The notes: generated by a model from the sequence alone, not told the origin. A stretch of DNA of 34,918 nt from Fusobacterium sp. (GCA_019416865.1 DXWL01000018.1:1-34918), one strand, 5' to 3'; positions 8,576 to 16,388 are shown, counted from the first letter of the stretch. Made by a program: numbers and translations.

Positions 8576-8604
8576 TTGACAAGATAAGATAAACCGTGTA
8601 AAAT
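8576..8604 (+). promoter_or_regulatory. Promoter of yceD-rpmF
   Basis: TTGACA (8576-8581) and TAAAAT (8599-8604) with an exact 17-base spacer. Transcription should begin near 8611, which leaves a leader too short for a ribosome site before the ATG at 8621 and so supports the yceD start at 8636. Confidence 0.78.
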
Positions 8605-8635
8605 ATCTTGGTATTATAACATGAGGGGGCTATCT

Positions 8636-9127
8636 ATGAAAATTAAATTGGCAGATATCGACAGAGATATTAATAAGAAATTTAATTTTTCGGTTTCCAG
8701 CTTAGAAGGTGTCGAGTTAGACGGAGAACTTCATGTGGACGGTCATGTTCACAAAATAAATAATGAATACTGTATAGAGGGAAAATATTCAGCCAGAATA
8801 AAGACACAGTGTGTAAGATGTTTGGAAGATATTACAGTAGATTTGGGAGAAAAAAGTTTTTATGGAAAATTTTTAGACTCTCAGGATTATGAAAAATATC
8901 TTGAAACACTTTCAAAGGCAGCTGAGATGACAGAGGAAGATTACTTTGAAGCTGTCAACGGCGAAATAGATATAACAGAGCTTGTAAGAGAAGAGATGTT
9001 TTTAGAAATGCCGCAGTATCCTACCTGCGTTCCTGAATGTAAAGATGATTCTTATTTACAGAAATACAGTAACGACGGAATGGATAGTAGATGGGCACAG
9101 TTGTTAGATATAAAAATAAAAAATTAA
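8636..9127 (+). CDS. yceD: DUF177 family protein YceD, large-subunit rRNA accumulation protein
   Basis: This 163-residue protein belongs to the DUF177/YceD family, which is implicated in 23S rRNA accumulation and is almost always encoded just before rpmF, as here. It has the family cysteines TQCVRC (C59, C62) and, near the end, YPTCVPEC (C131, C135). I placed the start at the ATG at 8636, preceded by GAGGGGG, rather than the in-frame ATG at 8621, which has no ribosome binding site and would be only about ten bases from the predicted transcript start. It is followed 29 bases later by rpmF. Confidence 0.92.
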   Translation: MKIKLADIDRDINKKFNFSVSSLEGVELDGELHVDGHVHKINNEYCIEGKYSARIKTQCVRCLEDITVDLGEKSFYGKFLDSQDYEKYLETLSKAAEMTEEDYFEAVNGEIDITELVREEMFLEMPQYPTCVPECKDDSYLQKYSNDGMDSRWAQLLDIKIKN

Positions 9128-9156
9128 AATAAGATTTGTGAGGAGGGGAAACTAAG

Positions 9157-9342
9157 ATGGCAGTACCTAAGAAAAAGACTTCAAAAGCTAAAAAAAATAT
9201 GAGAAGATCTCACCATGGATTAGCAGCTTCTACATTAATCACTTGTGAAAAATGTGGAGCTACAAAAAGACCTCATAGAGTTTGTTTAGAGTGTGGAGAT
9301 TACAACGGAAAACAAGTACTAAAAACAGCTGACGCTGAGTAA
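9157..9342 (+). CDS. rpmF: 50S ribosomal protein L32
   Basis: This 61-residue basic protein is L32 of the large ribosomal subunit, beginning with the conserved MAVPKKKTSKAKKNMRR. It is the zinc-containing (C+) type, with two CxxC pairs: C30/C33 (TCEKCG) and C43/C46 (VCLECG). A strong GAGGAGGGG binding site precedes the ATG. The yceD-rpmF pair is followed by a terminator and then by three tRNA genes, which separate it from plsX, with which it is often joined in other bacteria. Confidence 0.98.
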   Translation: MAVPKKKTSKAKKNMRRSHHGLAASTLITCEKCGATKRPHRVCLECGDYNGKQVLKTADAE

Positions 9343-9355
9343 TTTTAGTCGAAAT

Positions 9356-9393
9356 AAAAAAAGCAAGTTTATAAATTTAATCTTGCTTTTTTT
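9356..9393 (+). terminator. Rho-independent terminator of yceD-rpmF
   Basis: An A run leading into GCAAG (9363-9367) pairs with CTTGC (9382-9386) followed by seven or more T. The combined stem is about twelve base pairs with a 14-base loop, 13 bases after the rpmF stop. Confidence 0.85.
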
Positions 9394-9488
9394 ATTTTTT
9401 GTAATTTGTAAAATGAAATAAATTTTATGAAATAAGCATTGAAAAATAAAGAACAAAAAATAAAAATAAAAAAAATCGAGATAAAATG

Positions 9489-9517
9489 TTGACAAAAAAA
9501 AGTAGTTATGATAAACT
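9489..9517 (+). promoter_or_regulatory. Promoter of the tRNA cluster
   Basis: TTGACA (9489-9494), a 17-base spacer and TAAACT (9512-9517), with TG before the -10 box. A string of A-tracts at about 9442-9475 lies just upstream and resembles an UP element. The spacer and -10 region closely resemble those of the fabD promoter at 11987-12016. Confidence 0.72.
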
Positions 9518-9526
9518 TATTGAAGT

Positions 9527-9610
9527 GGAGAGTTATCCTAATTGGTAAGGAATCGGTCTTGAAAACCGACGCCGTAAGGCTTTAGAGTTCGAGTCTCTAA
9601 CTCTCCGCCA
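9527..9610 (+). tRNA. tRNA-Ser (anticodon UGA)
   Basis: The acceptor stem GGAGAGT pairs with ACTCTCC, followed by G and an encoded CCA. The anticodon stem TCGGT/ACCGA holds the loop CTTGAAA, giving anticodon TGA. A long variable arm (GCC-GTAA-GGC) confirms a class II serine tRNA. The T arm is TAGAG-TTCGAGT-CTCTA. First of three tandem tRNA genes. Confidence 0.96.
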
Positions 9611-9612
9611 GT

Positions 9613-9705
9613 GGTGAAGTGGCAGAGTGGCCTAATGCACTCCCCTGCTAAGGGAGAGTACCGATTAAACCGGTACCGAGAGTTCAAATCTCTCCTTCAC
9701 CGCCA
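9613..9705 (+). tRNA. tRNA-Ser (anticodon GCU)
   Basis: Acceptor stem GGTGAAG pairs with CTTCACC, then G and encoded CCA. The anticodon stem CTCCC/GGGAG holds the loop CTGCTAA, giving anticodon GCT for AGC/AGU codons. The long variable arm (GTACCG-ATTAAA-CGGTAC) is a near-perfect hairpin. It begins two bases after the previous tRNA. Confidence 0.96.
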
Positions 9706-9717
9706 GACTGACAATTC

Positions 9718-9745
9718 AAAGGTAGATGGATTCTACCTTTTTTTT
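9718..9745 (+). terminator. Terminator between the Ser tRNAs and tRNA-Arg
   Basis: AAAGGTAGA (9718-9726) pairs perfectly with TCTACCTTT (9732-9740) around a five-base loop and runs into eight T (9738-9745). It should end the two-serine-tRNA transcript, with partial read-through or a weak separate promoter for tRNA-Arg. Confidence 0.85.
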
Positions 9746-9755
9746 ATAGCTAAAT

Positions 9756-9832
9756 GCACTTGTAGCTCAATTGGATAGAGCACTTGACTACGGATCAGGG
9801 TGTTGGGGGTTCGATTCCTCTCAAGTGCGCCA
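9756..9832 (+). tRNA. tRNA-Arg (anticodon ACG)
   Basis: 77 bases including an encoded CCA. Acceptor GCACTTG pairs with CAAGTGC, followed by G. The anticodon stem CTTGA/TCAGG holds loop CTACGGA, giving anticodon ACG, whose A34 is normally deaminated to inosine. The T stem GGGGG/CCTCT contains two G-U pairs. Only about ten bases separate it from the preceding terminator, so no independent promoter is evident. Confidence 0.95.
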
Positions 9833-9845
9833 CTAAAAATATGAT

Positions 9846-9873
9846 TCCCGCAAAATTTTGCGGGATTTTTTTT
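9846..9873 (+). terminator. Terminator after tRNA-Arg
   Basis: TCCCGCAAAATTTTGCGGGA is a perfect palindrome (9846-9865) followed by eight T. It closes the tRNA cluster before the plsX promoter. Confidence 0.88.
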
Positions 9874-9934
9874 ATGAAAATATTTGAACTGAGGAGAAAT
9901 TAAAATATAAATTATACATATTAGCTGAGAATTG

Positions 9935-9943
9935 TGGTATAAT
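9935..9943 (+). promoter_or_regulatory. Extended -10 promoter of plsX-fabH
   Basis: TGGTATAAT within ATTGTGGTATAATTAAA; the 17-base-upstream position holds only a weak TACATA. The start of transcription would be about 9950, some 37 bases before the plsX ATG. It shares a 12-base core (TTGTGGTATAAT) with the tatD promoter. I see no clear operator palindrome for a lipid regulator. Confidence 0.6.
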
Positions 9944-9986
9944 TAAAAAAAATTTGTGTATTAGAATTTTAGGAGTGAAAAGTAAA

Positions 9987-10991
9987 ATGAGAATAGTTGT
10001 TGACGGCATGGGGGGAGACAGAGGGCCTAAAGAAGTAGCCAAAGGAATAATCTTAGCTCTTGAAGAGATGCCTCAGATAAATATAACTGTTGTAGGAAAA
10101 GAAGAAGTTTTAAAAGATGCTTTTTCAAAATACAAATATGAGCAAAATCGTCTTAGTATTGTAAATGCAGATGAGGTTATAGAAATGACAGATGAACCTG
10201 TTTCAGCTGTAAGAAAAAAGAAAAACTCATCTATGAATGTGGCTCTTGATTTAGTAAAAAATGGTGACGGAGATGCTTTTGTTTCTGCAGGAAACACAGG
10301 AGCTTTAATCTCTGCTAGTCAGTTGAAGCTAAGAAGAATAAAAGGGGTGTTAAGACCTGCTATAGCCACAGTATTTCCAGCTAAGGGGAAAAATGTTGTT
10401 CTTATGGATGTGGGAGCTAATGCAGATACAAAACCTGAATTTATAAATCAATTTGCAGTTATAGGTTGTAAATTTGCAGAGGAGATACTTCACAGAGAAA
10501 ATCCTACAGTAGCACTTCTTAATATAGGAAGTGAAGAGGGAAAAGGGAACGAACTTACAAGAGAGGCTTATAATCTTTTAAAAGAAAGTAAAAATATAAA
10601 TTTTGCAGGAAACATCGAGAGCAGGGACATGATGTCAGGAAAGGTTGATGTTGTTGTTACTGACGGATTTACAGGAAATATGGTACTAAAAACAAGTGAA
10701 GGTGTGGCAAAATATATTTTTGAATGTTTAAAAGAAGAGATAAAAGACAGTTTTCTTGCTAAAATAGGAATATTTTTTATGATGCCGGTTCTAAAAAAAC
10801 TGAAAAAAAGAATGGATTCATCAGAATATGGAGGAGCTTTATTCTTAGGGCTTAATGGAGTTTCTATTAAAGCTCATGGAAATTCAGATGCAATGGGTAT
10901 AAAAAATGCCATAAGAGTAGCAAATGAATTTGCAGAAAACAGATTTGTAGAAAAATTAAAAGAGATGATAGGCGTACAGGAGGAAGAATAG
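9987..10991 (+). CDS. plsX: Phosphate acyltransferase PlsX
   Basis: PlsX converts acyl-ACP to acyl-phosphate, the donor for the first acylation of glycerol-3-phosphate, and works at the inner face of the membrane. The 334-residue protein starts MRIVVDGMGGDRGP, matching the family N-terminus, and has GNTGALISASQLKL and VLMDVGANADTKPE as expected. The ATG at 9987 follows AGGAG by 11 bases; an in-frame TTG at 9954 would add eleven unconserved residues and overlap the predicted transcript start, so I rejected it. The stop TAG overlaps the GTG start of fabH by one base (TAGTG). Confidence 0.97.
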   Translation: MRIVVDGMGGDRGPKEVAKGIILALEEMPQINITVVGKEEVLKDAFSKYKYEQNRLSIVNADEVIEMTDEPVSAVRKKKNSSMNVALDLVKNGDGDAFVSAGNTGALISASQLKLRRIKGVLRPAIATVFPAKGKNVVLMDVGANADTKPEFINQFAVIGCKFAEEILHRENPTVALLNIGSEEGKGNELTREAYNLLKESKNINFAGNIESRDMMSGKVDVVVTDGFTGNMVLKTSEGVAKYIFECLKEEIKDSFLAKIGIFFMMPVLKKLKKRMDSSEYGGALFLGLNGVSIKAHGNSDAMGIKNAIRVANEFAENRFVEKLKEMIGVQEEE

Positions 10992-11980
10992 TGTTAAAAA
11001 GCGTTGGAATAGTTGGATTAGGAATTTATGTACCTGAAAAAGTGATGACTAATGCCGATTGGGAAAAACTGGTTGATACATCAGATGAATGGATAAGAAC
11101 AAGAACAGGAATACAGGAGAGAAGATATGCTGTTGAGGGGCAAGGGACATCTGATTTAGCAGTTGAAGCTGCTAAAAAAGCTCTTGCTGATGCAGGAATG
11201 AAGGCAGAGGATATAGAACTTATAATCCTTGCTACTTGCACACCTGATTACAGAGCACAGAATGCATCGTCTCTTGTACAGGCAAAACTAGGAGCAGATA
11301 ATGCAGCAGCTTTTGACTTAAGTGCAGCATGTAGTGGATTTATATATGCTCTTACAGTTGGAAAATCAATGATACAATCAGGAATGTATAAAAATATTCT
11401 TGTAATAGCAGCAGAATCAGTATCAAGACTTCTTAATATGAAAGACAGAAATACTGCTATACTTTTTGGAGATGGAGCGGCAGCAGCAGTTCTGAAAGAA
11501 GTGGAAGAGGGATATGGAATAATATCTTCTTTCCTTGGAACAGAAGGAGTTCTTGATGATACACTTAGAATAACAGTAGGTGGAACAATGCACCCTGTTA
11601 CTCACGAAGCAATAGATAACGGAGATGTGTATCTAAAAATGAATGGACAGGAAGTATTTAAATTTGCTGTAAAGGCTCTTCCAAAAGCCACAAACAAAGC
11701 TTTAGAAGAAGCTGGAATAAAGGCAGAAGATCTTGCAATGGTAGTTCCTCATCAGGCAAACTTCAGAATAATTGAGTCAGCAGCAAAAAGACTTAAACTT
11801 CCAATGGAGAAATTTTATATAAATCTTCAAAAATATGGAAATACTTCTGCTGCCTCTGTGGGACTTGCACTTGGAGAAGCAGTTGAAGAGGGAAAAATTA
11901 AAAAAGGAGATCTGATAGCTCTTACAGGATTTGGAGCAGGACTTACTTATGGTTCTGTAATTTTGAAGTGGAATAGATAA
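10991..11980 (+). CDS. fabH: Beta-ketoacyl-ACP synthase III
   Basis: FabH starts fatty-acid chains by condensing acetyl-CoA (or another short acyl-CoA) with malonyl-ACP. The 329-residue protein carries the Cys-His-Asn triad at C114 (DLSAACSGF), H254 (VVPHQANFR) and N284 (YGNTSAASVG), and the TSDEWIRTRTGI motif at 30-41. It begins with GTG at 10991, overlapping the plsX stop, with AGGAGG six bases upstream inside plsX, so translation is coupled. It is followed by fabD after a 79-base gap that holds a separate promoter. Confidence 0.97.
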   Translation: MLKSVGIVGLGIYVPEKVMTNADWEKLVDTSDEWIRTRTGIQERRYAVEGQGTSDLAVEAAKKALADAGMKAEDIELIILATCTPDYRAQNASSLVQAKLGADNAAAFDLSAACSGFIYALTVGKSMIQSGMYKNILVIAAESVSRLLNMKDRNTAILFGDGAAAAVLKEVEEGYGIISSFLGTEGVLDDTLRITVGGTMHPVTHEAIDNGDVYLKMNGQEVFKFAVKALPKATNKALEEAGIKAEDLAMVVPHQANFRIIESAAKRLKLPMEKFYINLQKYGNTSAASVGLALGEAVEEGKIKKGDLIALTGFGAGLTYGSVILKWNR

Positions 11981-11986
11981 TAAATA

Positions 11987-12016
11987 TTGACATAAAAAAT
12001 GTAGTTATGATAAAAT
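11987..12016 (+). promoter_or_regulatory. Promoter of fabD
   Basis: TTGACA (11987-11992), an 18-base spacer and TAAAAT (12011-12016) with TG before the -10 box. The GTAGTTATGATAAA stretch is identical to that in the tRNA-cluster promoter. It starts seven bases after the fabH stop and gives fabD its own transcription start. Confidence 0.68.
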
Positions 12017-12059
12017 TACAGATGTAATATAAAAACTTTTGTTTTGAGGAGGAGTTTTG

Positions 12060-12971
12060 ATGAGCAAAACAGCTTTTGTTTTTCCCGGACAAGGAGCACA
12101 GTTTGTGGGAATGGGAAAAGATATATATGAAAATAATGAAAAAGCAAGAGAAGAATTTGATAAAATTTTCTCAAGTCTTTCTTTTGATTTAAAAACAGCT
12201 ATGTTTGAAGGTCCTGAAGAGCTTTTGAAAAAAACTAAATATACTCAACCTGCAATAGTAGCAATGAGCCTTGTACTTGAAAAACTTGTAAGAGAAAAAG
12301 GGATAATACCTGATTTTGTAGCAGGACACTCTGTTGGAGAATATGCTGCTTTTGGTTCAGGAGGATTTTTAACTCTTTCTGATGCAGTAAAACTTACAGC
12401 TTTTCGTGGAGAAACAATGAATGAAATAGCAGAGGCTGTAAATGGAGGAATGGCAGCTGTTCTTGGAATGGATGCAGATAAGATAGAAGAGGTTTTAAAA
12501 ACAGTTGAGGGAACAGTTGAGGCAGTAAACTTTAATGAACCTAAACAAACAGTTATAGCAGGAGAAAAAGATGCTATTGAAAGAGCTTGTGCAGCTTTAA
12601 AAGAAGCTGGAGCAAAAAGAGCAATGGCACTTGCTGTATCAGGGCCTTTCCATTCATCTCTTATGAAACCTGCAGGTGAAAAATTAAGAGACGAAGCTGA
12701 AAAATATGATTTCAGAGAGGGAACAGCAAAACTTGTTGCAAATACAACAGCTGAATTTATATCAACACCTGAAGAGATAAAAGCAGAAATTTATGCTCAA
12801 AGCTTTGGACCTGTTAAATGGGTAGATACAGTAAAAAAATTAAAAGATAATGGTGTAGATACAATCTATGAAATAGGGCCAGGAAAAGTTTTAGCAGGAC
12901 TTATTAAAAAAATAGATAAGGAAATAAAGGTAATTAATATAAACAGTTTAACTGACATTGAAAACCTATAA
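12060..12971 (+). CDS. fabD: Malonyl-CoA:ACP transacylase
   Basis: FabD loads malonyl groups from malonyl-CoA onto ACP for fatty-acid synthesis. The 303-residue protein has FPGQGAQ (8-14), the nucleophile motif GHSVGEY (S91), R116 and GPFHSS (H198), in line with the E. coli catalytic residues. The ATG at 12060 lies five bases after GAGGAGGAG; the TTG just before it is not needed. It lies between fabH and acpP, each junction having its own promoter. Confidence 0.97.
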   Translation: MSKTAFVFPGQGAQFVGMGKDIYENNEKAREEFDKIFSSLSFDLKTAMFEGPEELLKKTKYTQPAIVAMSLVLEKLVREKGIIPDFVAGHSVGEYAAFGSGGFLTLSDAVKLTAFRGETMNEIAEAVNGGMAAVLGMDADKIEEVLKTVEGTVEAVNFNEPKQTVIAGEKDAIERACAALKEAGAKRAMALAVSGPFHSSLMKPAGEKLRDEAEKYDFREGTAKLVANTTAEFISTPEEIKAEIYAQSFGPVKWVDTVKKLKDNGVDTIYEIGPGKVLAGLIKKIDKEIKVININSLTDIENL

Positions 12972-13002
12972 TATAAAAGTTAAACAGAATAGTGGAAAAA
13001 AG

Positions 13003-13031
13003 TTGAAAACTATAATTAAATTTGATAATAT
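13003..13031 (+). promoter_or_regulatory. Promoter of acpP
   Basis: TTGAAA (13003-13008), a 17-base spacer and TAATAT (13026-13031), preceded by TGA (extended -10). It lies in the 105-base gap after fabD and would allow separate, high expression of acyl carrier protein. Confidence 0.58.
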
Positions 13032-13076
13032 TATAGTGAAAATAAAAAAAATTAAAAAGAAACTGAGGAGGAGAAT

Positions 13077-13301
13077 ATGCTAGATAAAATAAGAGAAATA
13101 GTAGTTGAACAATTAGGAGTGGACGCTGAACAAGTAACTCCAGAAGCAAACTTCGTAGATGATTTAGGAGCAGATTCATTAGATACAGTAGAATTAATCA
13201 TGGCATTTGAAGAAGAATTCGATGTTGAAATTCCTGATACAGATGCAGAAAAAATCAAAACTGTACAAGATGTAATAGACTACATAGAAGAAAACAAGTA
13301 G
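13077..13301 (+). CDS. acpP: Acyl carrier protein
   Basis: This 74-residue acidic protein carries growing acyl chains on a phosphopantetheine arm attached to the serine of DSL. The signature LGADSLDTVEL (30-40) is present, with the modified residue S34 counting from Met. A strong GAGGAGGAG binding site precedes the ATG, and codon choice is biased to frequent codons, fitting high expression. It is flanked by its own promoter and a strong terminator, between fabD and fabF. Confidence 0.98.
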   Translation: MLDKIREIVVEQLGVDAEQVTPEANFVDDLGADSLDTVELIMAFEEEFDVEIPDTDAEKIKTVQDVIDYIEENK

Positions 13302-13312
13302 TATAAAGACAC

Positions 13313-13346
13313 TAAAGGGGATACAGTAATATCCCCTTTAATTTTT
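13313..13346 (+). terminator. Terminator of acpP
   Basis: TAAAGGGGATA (13313-13323) pairs perfectly with TATCCCCTTTA (13330-13340) around a six-base loop, followed by five T. It lies 12 bases after the acpP stop and before fabF, so fabF expression depends on read-through or an unseen promoter. Confidence 0.85.
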
Positions 13347-13409
13347 ATAAACAGATATTAAAGAGTATTGAAGATACATATATTTTCAAACAACAAGAGA
13401 GGTGATAAA

Positions 13410-14639
13410 ATGAGAAGAGTTGTTGTAACTGGACTTGGTCTTATAACAGCTTTAGGAACAGGACTTGAAAAGTCTTGGGCAGGAATTATCGAAGGCAGAA
13501 CAGGAATAAAAACAATAGAAGCTTTTGATACAGAAGATACTCCTGTAAAAGTAGCCGGAGAAGTAAGAGATTTTAATCCTGAAACATTCGGAATAGAGAA
13601 AAAAGAGATAAAAAAACTTGCAAGAAATACTCAATTTGCAATAGGAGCTGCTAAAATGGCTCTTGAAGATTCTGGATTTACAATAGATGAAAATAATGCA
13701 GAAAGAGTTGGAGTAATTGTTTCTTCAGGAATCGGAGGAATGGAGATATTTGAAGCTCAACATGAAACTCTTTTAACAAAAGGACCTAAAAGACTTTCTC
13801 CTTTTACAATTCCAGGAATGATAGCTAATATGGCATCAGGAAATGTGGGGATATATCTTGGAGCAAAAGGGCCTAACAAATCAATAGTAACAGCTTGTGC
13901 AGCAGGAACTCATTCAATAGGAGATGCTTTTGAAACAATAAGATTAGGAAAAGCAGATGTGATGTTTGCTGGAGGAACTGAAGCTTGTATTACAAAATTT
14001 GCAATAAACAGTTTTGCAAACATGAAGGCTCTTTCAACTAATCCAGATCCAAACACAGCTTCAAGACCATTTACAATAGACAGAGATGGATTTGTAATGG
14101 GAGAGGGAGCAGGAGTTCTTGTTCTTGAAGAATTAGAACACGCTCTTGCAAGAAATGCAAAAATATATGCAGAAGTAGTTGGATATGGAGAAACTTGTGA
14201 TGCACATCATATTACAGCTCCAGCAGTAGACGGTGCTGTAAGAGCATTTAAAATGGCAGTACAAGAAGCAGGAATCGAACTTTCAGAAGTTGACTATATA
14301 AATGCTCATGGAACTTCAACAGGGCTTAATGATAAAAATGAAACAGCTGCTGTAAAAGAAGTTTTTGGAGAATATGCTTACAAGATGAATATATCTTCAA
14401 CAAAAGGAGCAACAGGACACGTTCTTGGAGGAGCTGGAGGAATAGAGGGAGTTATACTTGCTAAAAGTATAGCAGAGGGAATAATACCTCCTACAGCAAA
14501 TTATGAAAATCCTGATCCTGAATGTGATCTGAACTACACACCGAACAAAGCTCAAGAAAAAGAGATAAGAGTTGGACTTTCAAGCTCTTTAGGATTCGGT
14601 GGACACAATGCAGTAATTGCAATGAAAAAATACAAATAA
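13410..14639 (+). CDS. fabF: Beta-ketoacyl-ACP synthase II
   Basis: FabF elongates acyl-ACP with malonyl-ACP. The 409-residue protein has the Cys-His-His triad: C163 (TACAAGTHS), H300 (NAHGTSTGLND) and H337 (GATGHVLGG). I chose the ATG at 13410, seven bases or less after GAGGTGAT; the in-frame ATG 42 bases upstream adds an unconserved stretch and lacks a binding site. It follows the acpP terminator and precedes rnc by 23 bases. I could not identify a convincing promoter between 13341 and 13400. Confidence 0.97.
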   Translation: MRRVVVTGLGLITALGTGLEKSWAGIIEGRTGIKTIEAFDTEDTPVKVAGEVRDFNPETFGIEKKEIKKLARNTQFAIGAAKMALEDSGFTIDENNAERVGVIVSSGIGGMEIFEAQHETLLTKGPKRLSPFTIPGMIANMASGNVGIYLGAKGPNKSIVTACAAGTHSIGDAFETIRLGKADVMFAGGTEACITKFAINSFANMKALSTNPDPNTASRPFTIDRDGFVMGEGAGVLVLEELEHALARNAKIYAEVVGYGETCDAHHITAPAVDGAVRAFKMAVQEAGIELSEVDYINAHGTSTGLNDKNETAAVKEVFGEYAYKMNISSTKGATGHVLGGAGGIEGVILAKSIAEGIIPPTANYENPDPECDLNYTPNKAQEKEIRVGLSSSLGFGGHNAVIAMKKYK

Positions 14640-14662
14640 AAATAAAGGGGATAAGAGTAGAA

Positions 14663-15352
14663 GTGAAATTAGAATCTTTAGAAAAAGAAATAGGATATTT
14701 TTTTAAAAACATAGATTTATTAAAAACTTCACTTGTCCATAGATCTTTTGGTAATGAAAACAAAAAATACAGAAAGATAAACAATGAAAGACTAGAACTG
14801 CTGGGAGATGCAGTTCTAGATCTTATTGTTGCCGAATACTTATATAAGCATTTTCAAAATTATTCAGAAGGTGATTTAGCAAAGATTAAATCTATGGCAG
14901 TAAGTGAACCAGTTTTAGCTAAAGTTGCAAAGAAATTAGGAATGGGAAATTATCTTTTACTTAGTAAAGGAGAAGAACTTACAGGAGGAAGAGAGAGAAG
15001 TTCCATTCTTGGAGATGTATTTGAGGCTGTTTTAGGAGCTATATATCTTGATTCAGATTTTGATACAGCAAGAAAAATTGTACTTAAACATCTTGAGCAA
15101 TATATAGAACATATAGAAGAGGATGAGGATATTTTAGATTTCAAAACAATTTTACAGGAGTACAGCCAAAAAGAATACAAGACTGTTCCTGTTTATGAAG
15201 TTGTAAGTGAAAAAGGTCCTGATCACAAAAAGACTTTTGAAATTTTAGTTAAAATTGGAGATAATGCAGAAGCAACAGGAATAGGAAAGAGTAAAAAAAT
15301 AGCAGAGCAGGGGGCTGCAAAAGCTCTTTGCAAAAAATTAGGTGTAAACTAA
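14663..15352 (+). CDS. rnc: Ribonuclease III
   Basis: RNase III cuts double-stranded RNA, maturing rRNA precursors and some mRNAs. The 229-residue protein has the endonuclease domain with NERLELLGDAVLD (41-53; E42, E45, D49) and GDVFEAVLGAIYLD (117-130; D118, E121). A double-stranded RNA-binding domain covers about residues 155-227 (ILQEYSQ to the C-terminus). The start is GTG at 14663 with only a weak, distant AAGGGGA site, so its translation may be modest. It lies 23 bases after fabF and one base before the radical SAM gene. Confidence 0.97.
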   Translation: MKLESLEKEIGYFFKNIDLLKTSLVHRSFGNENKKYRKINNERLELLGDAVLDLIVAEYLYKHFQNYSEGDLAKIKSMAVSEPVLAKVAKKLGMGNYLLLSKGEELTGGRERSSILGDVFEAVLGAIYLDSDFDTARKIVLKHLEQYIEHIEEDEDILDFKTILQEYSQKEYKTVPVYEVVSEKGPDHKKTFEILVKIGDNAEATGIGKSKKIAEQGAAKALCKKLGVN

Positions 15353-15353
15353 A

Positions 15354-16388
15354 ATGGAAAAGAAACATTATAACATACCTGTTTTCATAAGTCATTTTGG
15401 TTGTCCAAATGCCTGTGTTTTCTGTAATCAGAAGAAGATAAACGGAAGAGAAACAGATGTTACTTCAGAGGATCTTAGAAATATAATAGATGAGCACTTA
15501 AGCTTTCTTCCTGAAAATTCATATAAAGAGGTGGCATTTTTCGGAGGAACATTTACAGGGATATCTATGTCCAAACAAAAAGAGTATCTTGAAGTGGTGA
15601 AAGAGTATTTGGACAGAGGAGTTGTTCAGGGAATAAGACTTTCAACAAGACCTGATTATATAAATAGTGAAGTTATGGATCAGCTGAAAAAGTATAATGT
15701 AACTACAATTGAGTTGGGAGTTCAGTCTTTAGACGAAGAGGTGCTGAAAAAAAGTGCCAGATATTATCCTGTGGAAACAGTATATAAAGCTTGTGAAATG
15801 ATAAAATCTTATGGAATAGATCTTGGAATACAGCTTATGCCGGGACTTCCAGGATCAACCTTTGAAAGTGATTTTGAAAGTGCAAAAAAGGTTGTGAAAA
15901 TAGCTCCTCAAAATGCCAGAGTGTATCCTACACTGATAATAAAGGATACAGAGATGGAGAGAATGTATCAAAGGGGAGAATATGAAGTTTTTTCAATGGA
16001 AGAGGCAGTGAAAAGATGCAGAAAAATATGCTCTCTCCTTGAGTTAAATGGAATAAATATAATAAGAGTGGGACTTCAGCCTTCAGATGATTTAAGAAAT
16101 GGTGGGGTCGCTGTAGAAGGAGCTTTTCATCCTGCATTCAGAGAGATTGTAGATGGGGAGATCTATTTTGATTTTTTGAAAAAAATAAAAGAAAAAGATG
16201 GTTTTCTTAAAATCAGGGCAAATGAAAAAAATATTTCCAAAATTGTAGGAATAAAAAAGAAAAATAGTGTAAGGCTTGGAAAATTTCAACTGGAAATAGA
16301 CAACAATTTAGATACATCTGAAATTTTAGTTAACAGCAAAAGATACAGCAGAAAAGATATATTGATGGAAGAGTTGGGTTGCAGATGA
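15354..16388 (+). CDS. Elp3/HemN-like radical SAM protein without acetyltransferase domain
   Basis: This 344-residue radical SAM enzyme has the 4Fe-4S motif CPNACVFC (C17, C21, C24) and the SAM-binding FFGGTFTG (60-67). LSTRPDYI, IELGVQSLDEEVL and LGIQLMPGLPG are typical of the Elp3-like branch. Full-length Elp3 proteins have a C-terminal GNAT acetyltransferase domain; here only a short, unrelated tail follows the barrel. The function is unknown: a tRNA or oxygen-independent modification reaction is possible but not shown. It starts one base after rnc and its TGA stop overlaps the rng ATG (ATGA), so it is translationally coupled on both sides to RNase genes. Confidence 0.9.
   Translation: MEKKHYNIPVFISHFGCPNACVFCNQKKINGRETDVTSEDLRNIIDEHLSFLPENSYKEVAFFGGTFTGISMSKQKEYLEVVKEYLDRGVVQGIRLSTRPDYINSEVMDQLKKYNVTTIELGVQSLDEEVLKKSARYYPVETVYKACEMIKSYGIDLGIQLMPGLPGSTFESDFESAKKVVKIAPQNARVYPTLIIKDTEMERMYQRGEYEVFSMEEAVKRCRKICSLLELNGINIIRVGLQPSDDLRNGGVAVEGAFHPAFREIVDGEIYFDFLKKIKEKDGFLKIRANEKNISKIVGIKKKNSVRLGKFQLEIDNNLDTSEILVNSKRYSRKDILMEELGCR

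Noticed and set aside
9440..9480. A-tract cluster considered as a curved-DNA origin or repeat
   Set aside because: Tract spacing is irregular and there are no DnaA-box-like sequences; it is better explained as an UP element of the tRNA promoter.
9954..9986. TTG start extending plsX by eleven residues
   Set aside because: It falls almost on the predicted transcript start and has no binding site.
15354..16388. Assignment of the radical SAM gene as full Elp3 or as HemN
   Set aside because: The GNAT domain of Elp3 is absent and the length and motifs do not match coproporphyrinogen dehydrogenase, so only the superfamily is stated.
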